Positions 58,230-64,000 of a stretch of DNA of 64,000 nucleotides are shown here, one piece after another. A model generated the notes under the pieces. It was given only the letters and a program-made list of their open reading frames with translations. It ran no database searches and was not told the origin of the DNA. The stretch is from JBBDYH01 sp040901795 (GTDB taxonomy: Bacteria; Planctomycetota; Planctomycetia; Pirellulales; JALHPA01): NCBI GenBank assembly GCA_040901795.1, contig JBBDYH010000135.1:1-64000 (forward strand), written 5' to 3'. Numbering within the stretch: the stretch's first letter is position 1; every line of letters starts with the position of its first letter. The position numbers and the translations under genes were made by a program.

Positions 58230-58712
58230 ATGAATGAAGAACCGTTTCTGAAACGGTTATGGGAAGTGGTGCATGAGTCACCGGCCACAACAGCGGAGGC
58301 TCTGAAGCTCAGTGACGCGGCGTTGCAGGCATGCCCGTGGTCGGCGGAGCTCTGGTATCTGCGCGGGCTGATCCTCGACAAGTGCGAAGAGCTTCCGAAC
58401 ATCACGCGGGAGGATTATCGGCACTGCTACGAACGGGCGATTGAGTGCGATCCGGGTTTCGTCGAGGCGCATGTGGCGCTAGGGTACACGCTCGACGTGT
58501 ATTACGACGATTTCCCGGCGGCCGAGAGCGCTTTCCGCAAGGCGATCGCCTTGGGCGGCGGTGAAGAGGCTTATGTGGGGCTAGCGAGAGTGTTGGCTCA
58601 GCAAGGTCGCAGTCGCAGTGCCTTGCGATTGTTGCATCGGCTGCAGTCGCGAAAGCACTCCACGCCAGTACAGCTCATGATTCGTGAGATCGAAGAAGGC
58701 CAATGGGGCTAG
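58230..58712 (+). CDS. Tetratricopeptide-repeat protein
   Basis: 160 residues from ATG 58230 (MNEEPFLKRLWEVVHESPAT). Helical TPR units: AEALKLSDAALQACPWSAEL-WYLRGLILDKCEEL, REDYRHCYERAIECDPGFVE-AHVALGYTLDVYYDDF and AAESAFRKAIALGGGEEAYV-GLARVLAQQGRSRSALRLLH. The pattern 'W..G......A...y..A...dP' is clear. No signal sequence, so cytosolic. It is a protein-protein interaction module with unknown partner. Confidence 0.82.
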   Translation: MNEEPFLKRLWEVVHESPATTAEALKLSDAALQACPWSAELWYLRGLILDKCEELPNITREDYRHCYERAIECDPGFVEAHVALGYTLDVYYDDFPAAESAFRKAIALGGGEEAYVGLARVLAQQGRSRSALRLLHRLQSRKHSTPVQLMIREIEEGQWG

Positions 58713-58778
58713 AATGGCGGGAGGATGCCACGTGGCCTTTCCGTGATACTTTCGTTACAGAAGCAGAAGGAGCCTATT

Positions 58779-58860
58779 AGCCACAGATGAATGGGATGAA
58801 CACAGATCAAGGCGGGAATTGAGTTGGTCGATCTGTGTTCATCCGTGTTTATCTGTGGCT
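58779..58860. repeat. Long imperfect palindrome AGCCACAGAT...ATCTGTGGCT
   Basis: AGCCACAGAT (58779-58788) pairs with ATCTGTGGCT (58851-58860). Within it GATGAACACAGATC (58795-58808) pairs with GATCTGTGTTCATC (58830-58843). A sequence of this kind (ATCTGTGTTCATCTGTGGCT) is widespread as an intergenic repeat in several phyla. Confidence 0.85.
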
Positions 58861-58900
58861 GAAAGTGGTTTCGAGCAATTAATTGTGGGGACAGGAGAGC

Positions 58901-60322
58901 GTGCGATTTAGCGTTCGAAGCGTATTGCTGTCGGTCGCGTTGATTGCTGCAGCCGTCGTGGCGGCGGTGCTCGTGCCGGCGATTACGCTGGCGATCGGAT
59001 TACTCGGGGCCGCGGTTGGTACATCGTTCTCACGCGGGCTGGTGGTGTTCTTCGTCAGTGGTTTTTTGGGATTCATGGGCGCGCTGTATTGGCGTACGCG
59101 CAATACGTTGGGGTGTAACATGTTTCGATATTCAATCCGCGGACTTATGTTCTTCACGCTCGCCGTGGGCTTATTGCTCGGCTGGTGGCTTGACCACAGG
59201 TCTCTTTCGGCGGCCAAATCAGAGGCCGCTGAAGATGCGCGAATGCTCTCCTGGCTAACGCTGCCGGGACGAATGTTGTGCGGCAATGAAGCCGGTTATG
59301 TCGCGCAAATTCGGGAGAAATATGGAGCACATCCTCGCGAGACAACAGCGATCATGCTTTGGGAGGATGTTGAGACCGAAGAGTCGCAGGAGGAAAGAGA
59401 TTTCGTGGAAGTGGAGAAGTCGGCTCTGCTGCGGCTAATTGAAGATGTCTCGCGTTGCAAGTCATTGTCAGTGGTTCCTGCGCTCGTCCAAGTCCTTCTT
59501 AGCACCGATAGAGATATTCGTTTGGCATGCGCAAGGGCACTGATTGGAATTGGGTCGGGGGTAGATACAGTCCGGCTCGCTTTACAGTCGGCTCTTGAGA
59601 ACGACGAAGATCGAGACGTCAGGATTGTCGCCGCTCAAGGGTTGGGAAAACTCGGATTTGATGCACCTGAGGTGATGCCTGCGCTGATCGCGGCGCTGGA
59701 TGACACGGACGGAAATGTAGTCGGGGCCGCCGCCGCAAGTATCGCACAGTTCAAGCACGAGGCAGTTTCAGCAATACCGGCACTATTGCAGGTGCTCAAG
59801 AGCCCGGCGACTCGCCACGTTCAGCTCACGCTGGACATGTTCTACGAGCGGCCAGTGCGGTATGACGCAGTAGAAGCTCTGAGAAGAGTTGCACGCAATG
59901 ACGAGCGCGTCAAACACGCAATTCAATCGGTCCTCGTCGAGGAACGGGACGATGAAGTACGGGCGATGGCGGCCGGAGCGCTTTACGACCTGACTAAAGA
60001 TTCGCGCTTAGCGCTGCCGCATCTGCGAAATGCGCTAAAATCGCGCTCGGAATACGCCAGATTGCTCGCGCTAGATGAGTTAAAAAACCTTGGCTCTGAG
60101 GCGTCGGTTGCTATCGACGATGCCATTTCCCTGCTTGGGCACGGCAGCGCCGTTACACGTCAGTACGCCGCCGAAATCTTGGGCAGGATTGGGAAGCGCG
60201 CAGCACGCGCTCTTCCCTCCTTACGTGAGTTGGCTGGTAAGGATCCTGATGAACAAGTGCGATCGGCGGCAAAAGCTGCGATTGACCAATTCCTCGATTC
60301 TTCGCGGGCTCCGAAGGATTGA
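58901..60322 (+). CDS. Membrane-anchored HEAT-repeat protein
   Basis: 473 residues from GTG 58901, chosen over the upstream TTG because ACAGGAGAGC precedes it. Two membrane modules: residues ~8-60 (SVRSVLLSVALIAAAVVAAV, LVVFFVSGFLGFMGALYW) and ~75-97 (MFRYSIRGLMFFTLAVGLLL, the planctomycete 'RfSIRtLl..tlvvgl.LGww' anchor). Residues ~175-465 carry HEAT/Armadillo-type repeats, e.g. SVVPALVQVLLSTDRDIRLA-CARALIGIG, MPALIAALDDTDGNVVGAAA and LPSLRELAGKDPDEQVRSAA. A scaffold or sensor on the membrane is likely. Having two anchors suggests fusion of two genes. Confidence 0.85.
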   Translation: MRFSVRSVLLSVALIAAAVVAAVLVPAITLAIGLLGAAVGTSFSRGLVVFFVSGFLGFMGALYWRTRNTLGCNMFRYSIRGLMFFTLAVGLLLGWWLDHRSLSAAKSEAAEDARMLSWLTLPGRMLCGNEAGYVAQIREKYGAHPRETTAIMLWEDVETEESQEERDFVEVEKSALLRLIEDVSRCKSLSVVPALVQVLLSTDRDIRLACARALIGIGSGVDTVRLALQSALENDEDRDVRIVAAQGLGKLGFDAPEVMPALIAALDDTDGNVVGAAAASIAQFKHEAVSAIPALLQVLKSPATRHVQLTLDMFYERPVRYDAVEALRRVARNDERVKHAIQSVLVEERDDEVRAMAAGALYDLTKDSRLALPHLRNALKSRSEYARLLALDELKNLGSEASVAIDDAISLLGHGSAVTRQYAAEILGRIGKRAARALPSLRELAGKDPDEQVRSAAKAAIDQFLDSSRAPKD

Positions 60323-60358
60323 ATAGGGCAGTTGCCAGGTCTATGGAAGCGTGAGTCG

Positions 60359-60520
60359 ATGGACGAAAAGCCGACGGATGAACCGGAAGTAACTGGGTGG
60401 CGAATTCTGTTTACGTTCCTCCGTGGATTGAACCAGGTTCTTTGGCACGCCTTCGGCCCGCTGTATCTGCTTCTGCCGATTGTGATCGTGTTGATTTTGG
60501 CAAAGATGATCGGGTGTTAA
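60359..60520 (+). CDS. Small membrane protein
   Basis: 53 residues from ATG 60359: acidic start MDEKPTDEPEVTGWRILFTF, then GLNQVLWHAFGPLYLLLPIV and IVLILAKMIGC, one or two hydrophobic helices. GGAAGCGTG lies upstream as a weak ribosome site. It lies 36 bp after the HEAT gene, so is possibly co-transcribed. Unrecognised. Confidence 0.55.
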   Translation: MDEKPTDEPEVTGWRILFTFLRGLNQVLWHAFGPLYLLLPIVIVLILAKMIGC

Positions 60521-60761
60521 GCAGATTCACGAGAACACATACAAAGCGCCGCAGGAGCGGCCGAAACAGAAGAACCCGCACCGATGGTCGGCGGCTCGCG
60601 TTTGGTTTGTATTGCTGGCGTTCCCCGTGTTTGGCTATTTAATGGCGGTGGTGGCAACACCCGCTGATCCGGTCAGCTTCCGGACGGGACTCATTGCGGC
60701 CCTGATTATCGCAGCGATTGCGGATGCACTGTTTTTGTTCGTTCTTTGGCTAACGCGATGA
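60510..60761 (+). CDS. Possible small two-helix membrane protein, start unclear
   Basis: The frame between TGA 60507-60509 and TGA 60759-60761 encodes VWFVLLAFPVFGYLMAVVAT and LIAALIIAAIADALFLFVLW, two clear transmembrane helices preceded by a basic patch (RPKQKNPHRWS). No in-frame ATG occurs before 60642; a TTG at 60612 or non-standard start is needed, or a frameshift from the preceding small gene. Coordinates give the open frame, not a defined start. Confidence 0.4.
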   Translation, partial: SGVKQIHENTYKAPQERPKQKNPHRWSAARVWFVLLAFPVFGYLMAVVATPADPVSFRTGLIAALIIAAIADALFLFVLWLTR

Positions 60762-60825
60762 GTTGCCGCCACTGGCAGCAGCATTCGCCTGTGCCGACTG
60801 GTTCGGCGGTCGGGTGGTTCTGGAA

Positions 60826-61854
60826 ATGACTAGTATGCGGCGTCGGTTTCGTTTTTCGCTGGCCGTGTTGCTCGTTGTAGTGACGGCCATAGCGATTCTG
60901 TTCAATACGATTCGCCGAAAGGCCGACAAGGCCCGTACGATCGATCGACTCGTTCGCGAACTTGAAGACACGGGCGGTGATGTCGAGCGAGTGGGTTCGC
61001 CATCGTCGCTGATGACTCTTTTATACCCATCCGTTGATTTTCGAATCGTCGATGAGGTGCGTTGCGGGCGGCGTACGACGTCTGCGGAAATCTGTGATTT
61101 GCTTCCGTTGCTCGATGACGTGACCGTCCTTGACCTGGCTGGCGTTCCGTTGACCGATGAATGCCTACGGCCAATCGGTCGACTTTGCCAGCTAATTCAT
61201 TTGGATTTGAGCCATACGCTCATTTCCGATGAGGGATTATCATGCGTTCGCCCGTTGAATCGTCTTGGCGCGCTGATCATCCAAGGCTGCGAAGTAACTG
61301 ACGCATGTCTGGACCACGTGCGTAGTTCAGAACTCCGCGAACTGTGGATTGACGAGACGGACATCACAGATGAGGGTCTAGCCATCCTGGCGCGGCTGAA
61401 GTCATTGCGGGTTCTACGGGCCAGGCAGACGAAGATCTCGGCGAAGGGTTTAGTGCGCCTTCTCAAGAGCGTACCGCTCGAAATCCTCGACGTGAGCGCT
61501 ACGAACTTGGACGATGCAAGTATGAGTGCGTTCCGGCATTCCGAATCGCTCCAAGAGTTGTCGCTCCGTGAAACGCAAATTGAGACGCTGGCGTCACTTC
61601 CTTCGATGTCGAGCTTGCGTAGCATCGACTTGAGCCTGACCGATGTGAACGACGAGGCAGTTCAGCGGCTTGGCGTGGCGGCGCCGAAAATCGAGGAACT
61701 CGGTTTGGATGGTACGGCGGTTTCCGAGAAGACATTGTGGCAGGTGGCGAAATGGAAGTCACTGATCGTTATTTCGGTGCGGAAGTGCAAGCTGGAGGCG
61801 TCTTCCATCGATGAATTCCGGCGCCTGCGGCCCAATGTCGCGGTGTGGCACTAG
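60826..61854 (+). CDS. Membrane-anchored leucine-rich-repeat protein
   Basis: 342 residues from ATG 60826 (codon 4 also ATG). One N-terminal anchor (RRRFRFSLAVLLVVVTAIAI, the planctomycete 'fRfSl..LLvvvt' motif). From ~90 onward come LRR units of the RNI/F-box type: LLDDVTVLDLAGVPLTDECL, LCQLIHLDLSHTLISDEGL, LKSLRVLRARQTKISAKGLV and LEILDVSATNLDDASM. Such proteins are common in Pirellulales. They are probably cytosolic or periplasmic scaffolds; partners unknown. It follows the HEAT protein and two small membrane genes on the same strand. Confidence 0.83.
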   Translation: MTSMRRRFRFSLAVLLVVVTAIAILFNTIRRKADKARTIDRLVRELEDTGGDVERVGSPSSLMTLLYPSVDFRIVDEVRCGRRTTSAEICDLLPLLDDVTVLDLAGVPLTDECLRPIGRLCQLIHLDLSHTLISDEGLSCVRPLNRLGALIIQGCEVTDACLDHVRSSELRELWIDETDITDEGLAILARLKSLRVLRARQTKISAKGLVRLLKSVPLEILDVSATNLDDASMSAFRHSESLQELSLRETQIETLASLPSMSSLRSIDLSLTDVNDEAVQRLGVAAPKIEELGLDGTAVSEKTLWQVAKWKSLIVISVRKCKLEASSIDEFRRLRPNVAVWH

Positions 61855-61913
61855 GAACCGCGCATCTATTTTGGCGCGGTCGGGATTTGCACGATTACAA
61901 GATATGTTGGTTT

Positions 61914-62234
61914 ATGAAGAAGCGACTGCGAAAAAAGCTGCGGAAGGGGGAGTTTAAGGAGGTTGGATGCGAAGTGCGCATCAAGCTGGCAGAGGGCCTG
62001 AGCGACGAGCAGGCGGAGGCCTTTGTGGATGCCTTCCTGGCGGAGGTGATCGAGGCCCAGGGGCTGCAGTTTGGAGGAGGCGCATTCCGCGGGGAGTGCG
62101 ATGGTTATATTGGGAAATACCGAGGTTCGGTGACCGTGGCCCATCAAGGCGAAGTCGGCCGATGGCTTGCCGGTCGGGCGGAGGTGGTGTCGCATGAGTT
62201 CGGTCCGTTGAAGGATGCGTGGTACGGTGTTTGA
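61914..62234 (+). CDS. YggL-family (DUF469) 50S ribosome-binding protein
   Basis: 106 residues from ATG 61914. MKKRLRKKLRKGEFKEVGCE and VRIKLAEGLSDEQAEAFVDA-FLAEVIEAQGL match the DUF469/YggL start ('KrLRKKLr.gEFqE.Gf.v') and core; the C-terminus (VTVAHQGEVGRWLAGRAEVV) is conserved. YggL proteins associate with the large ribosomal subunit in E. coli. They are mostly known from Proteobacteria, so acquisition by transfer is possible. Not obviously operonic with the LRR gene. Confidence 0.82.
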   Translation: MKKRLRKKLRKGEFKEVGCEVRIKLAEGLSDEQAEAFVDAFLAEVIEAQGLQFGGGAFRGECDGYIGKYRGSVTVAHQGEVGRWLAGRAEVVSHEFGPLKDAWYGV

Positions 62235-62345
62235 GTCTCACCGGGCATGAGCGCTCACGTACTAGGGATTAACAACCTGACCGACCTCGCTGGCTCAACA
62301 CAAGTACGACAGAACTAACCTCACGACCAAGCAAAACGGTGCCAC

Positions 62346-62786
62346 ATGTTCCGCCACAACAACGTCTCCAAAGTGCTTACATGCATTCTCCTGTTTCTCA
62401 CCGCGACAACGCTGCGTGCCCAGAACCGCAAAAATGACGCGCGCGACGAAGAAGCGGAGCTGCTAATTGTGGCGCGTGAAGCGTACGAGTGGAGCCGTGA
62501 CTCGTATGAGGTAGGCGCTCGCCTGGCCGAGGACGTGCGAACATGGTCTTTGAGAGTAGCGCGCCATGAGGCTGCCAAGGATCCATCATCGGCATACGAG
62601 CGGCACTTTGTTCGCATGGAGAAAATGCACCAGCAAAACGAGGAGTTCCATAAGGCGATGCCATCGCCAAAGGCGCCGGAAAACTCCCTAGCCGAGACCC
62701 GGTACTACATGCTGGAGGCTAAGCAGTTGTTGCGAAAGGCTCAGAAGGAAATGTCGGGGGCGAATCAATCGACGAAGGCCAAATGA
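62346..62786 (+). CDS. Secreted hypothetical protein, helical
   Basis: 146 residues. Signal peptide SKVLTCILLFLTATTLRAQN. The mature protein is helical and charged with KNDARDEEAELLIVAREAYE, WSRDSYEVGARLAEDVRTWS and ETRYYMLEAKQLLRKAQKEM. No cysteines after the signal. Predicted periplasmic, function unknown. The gene starts after a small non-coding leader. Confidence 0.7.
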   Translation: MFRHNNVSKVLTCILLFLTATTLRAQNRKNDARDEEAELLIVAREAYEWSRDSYEVGARLAEDVRTWSLRVARHEAAKDPSSAYERHFVRMEKMHQQNEEFHKAMPSPKAPENSLAETRYYMLEAKQLLRKAQKEMSGANQSTKAK

Positions 62787-62829
62787 AGAATCTCGGAGGG
62801 TTCGGCGCATTTCACCGAATCGTCGACCG

Positions 62830-63111
62830 CTATTGAGCCGAACGCCCGGATAATTCCGCGATAAATTCGCCATAGGTGACTATTTGGTCTGCGATGGACA
62901 TATCCAGCAGGTCGTTTCGGTTCAAAGACAACTCCTCTGCCACAGCTTCCATTGCATCGATAGACTCGAAGTTGAAATCGCCATCAGGGAAAAGCACGAC
63001 GGCGCATTCATCACCGCGAAGGAACAACCCGTTTGGGACCCGATTGAAGCGACCGACACGAAAAGCGAGATGAGCATGAGTGCGGTGTAGAAGTGGTAGC
63101 GGCTCATGCAC
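62830..63111 (-). CDS. Hypothetical small protein
   Basis: 93 residues: the start MHEPLPLLHRTHAHLAFRVG is possibly artefactual (an alternative start may lie further in). The acidic core DECAVVLFPDGDFNFESIDA and SLNRNDLLDMSIADQIVTYG is more protein-like. No motif recognised. It is convergent with the secreted protein gene. Confidence 0.45.
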   Translation of the reverse strand: MHEPLPLLHRTHAHLAFRVGRFNRVPNGLFLRGDECAVVLFPDGDFNFESIDAMEAVAEELSLNRNDLLDMSIADQIVTYGEFIAELSGRSAQ

Positions 63112-63530
63112 CTATTCTATTCGGCAGAGGGGCATAGTTGGCTCAGCATCGATGCCGCTGCCACCCTACAATGGTGTCGAACGTCGATCCGTTGGGCTGG
63201 GGTATAAATTCGCCACGTTTTTCCTTCGCCCTGTATGGAAATGAACGTTGCACGTACGAGAGAGTGGAACCCCCGTTGGGGTTCGCGGCAAACTTTTTGC
63301 GAACGTTACCCAGGGTGGCGTCCCGGCGAGCCGGTCTTACCCTGGGCTTTGGAGTGCAACTGCTTCGCAGTAGAGGTTCGCAAAGCTGATGGATGGTAGC
63401 GCTTCAGCGACCCGGAGACGTGGTTCGTCGTTCGGTGTCGGTCCTTCGGACCTACTAAGCTTTTGGTGGTGGTTATCCGCGGCCTCACGGCCGCGGCTAT
63501 TTCATGTCGGTCCTCCGGACCTGTCGTAAC
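63112..63530. other. 419-bp gene-free interval made largely of repeats
   Basis: GTTACCCAGGGTGGCGTCCC at about 63305-63324 and TTACCCTGGGCTTTGGAGTG at 63338-63357 are parts of an element with ACCCAGGGT/ACCCTGGG inverted ends. CGGTCCTTCGGACC (63440-63453), CCGCGGCCTCACGGCCGCGG (63478-63497) and CGGTCCTCCGGACC (63509-63522) are three palindromes in a row. No gene seen. Confidence 0.6.
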
Positions 63531-64000
63531 CTACGCCGCAAATCCTTCGAAAAACAGGAAATCGTCTTCATTGTCCTGACCGAAGGTCTGGCCCGCGCGG
63601 GTGTTTGCGCCGGAGCCGCCTTGGACGAAGGCGCGGCCGAATCGGCTGTCGCCTGAATCCACGTGGTCATCACCTGCGCCGAGATCTAGGAAGAAGTTTT
63701 CCACCGAGGCGTTGCCCGCGACGTTGGGGCTGTTGCCGAAGCTGACGCTGTCGTTACCGTCGCCGGTCACCATGATCAACGTAGCGAAGCGGGAGCCACC
63801 GCCGATCTGGACGGTGTCGTTGCCGGGGCCGGTCAGGATCGAGGCGACGCCCAGCTCCACCAGCGTTCCCAGAATGCGGACGCTGTCGTTGCCGCCGGCC
63901 GTCTGGATATGAAGGCCCACCGGGGAATTCACGGCGGTGAGGTTGACGGAGTCGATGTCGACGCCGCCAGCGATCGAAGACGAACCGCTAAACGACGAAT
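63531..64000 (-). CDS. C-terminal part of a repetitive surface-type protein (partial)
   Basis: The frame is open on the minus strand from the window end to TAG or equivalent stop at 63531, 155 codons. It reads VDIDSVNLTAVNSPVGLHIQ, TAGGNDSVRILG, LTGPGNDTVQIGGGSRFATL, VTGDGNDSVSFGNSPN, LDLGAGDDHVDSGDSRFGR and ends DDFLFFEGFAA. The GxGNDxVxxG units resemble calcium-binding RTX/haemolysin-type nonapeptide turns in large secreted planctomycete proteins. The 5' part is outside the window. Confidence 0.72.
   Translation of the reverse strand, partial: SSFSGSSSIAGGVDIDSVNLTAVNSPVGLHIQTAGGNDSVRILGTLVELGVASILTGPGNDTVQIGGGSRFATLIMVTGDGNDSVSFGNSPNVAGNASVENFFLDLGAGDDHVDSGDSRFGRAFVQGGSGANTRAGQTFGQDNEDDFLFFEGFAA

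Overview
The window reads as a draft contig (one 10-base run of Ns at 31696-31705) from a GC-rich bacterium of the Planctomycetes, most likely the order Pirellulales. This placement rests on gene content, not on a phylogenetic marker. The content includes a large zinc-ribbon/Ser-Thr kinase/WD40 receptor beside an ECF sigma factor, a secreted protein with two TIGR03000-type domains, a stray sulfatase C-terminus, PQQ-type beta-propeller and prenyltransferase-repeat proteins, an FHA/coiled-coil membrane protein, and membrane-anchored HEAT and LRR proteins. Intergenic space is densely seeded with palindromic and fold-back repeats.

Left end (1-4770): a gene graveyard and defence island. It holds the N-terminus of a REP-associated tyrosine transposase, an unrecognised gene fragment, and a tight overlapping operon of C5-methyltransferase, putative restriction endonuclease and Vsr mismatch endonuclease. 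The operon lies exactly between the C-terminal and N-terminal remnants of a large class I SAM-dependent DNA methyltransferase gene. A sulfatase C-terminal scrap follows.

4772-18000: nucleoside hydrolase; three paralogous ~85-residue proteins; kinase-WD40 receptor plus ECF sigma factor; HtrA-like protease; DksA/TraR-type zinc-finger protein; FHA coiled-coil protein; sugar phosphate isomerase/epimerase-like protein. 18000-20200: preQ0/queuosine genes queF, queC and queE. 20288-28200: conserved small protein, internally duplicated membrane protein, LolD/FtsX-type exporter, prenyltransferase-like protein and YbgC-like thioesterase. 28386-34070: ribosomal protein S18, RRM protein, GT4 glycosyltransferase, HpcH/HpaI aldolase, FKBP isomerase and a secreted PCMT fusion. 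34373-38000: TIGR03000 protein, an HTTM-domain pair and a Uma2-type nuclease.

38139-44530: housekeeping genes asd, truA, a compact kinase, accA, cvpA, a YdjM-like membrane protein and dtd. 44881-49700: ZIP metal transporter, two membrane proteins coupled to an orphan ParD-like antitoxin, pdxA, and a tiny DUF4258-like/DUF2283 pair. 49702-57650: LolA-like protein, three secreted proteins (two related lipoprotein-type proteins and one DUF11-type lipoprotein), a PQQ propeller and an aminotransferase. 58230-64000: TPR protein, HEAT and LRR membrane proteins, YggL-family protein, small secreted or orphan proteins, and the C-terminal part of a repetitive surface-type protein running off the end.

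The most striking feature beyond the genes is the number of inverted-repeat families. Several copies run into reading frames and supply the last or first residues of proteins (QueF, QueC, GT4, candidate starts of LolD-like and other genes), and the assembly gap falls inside one of them.
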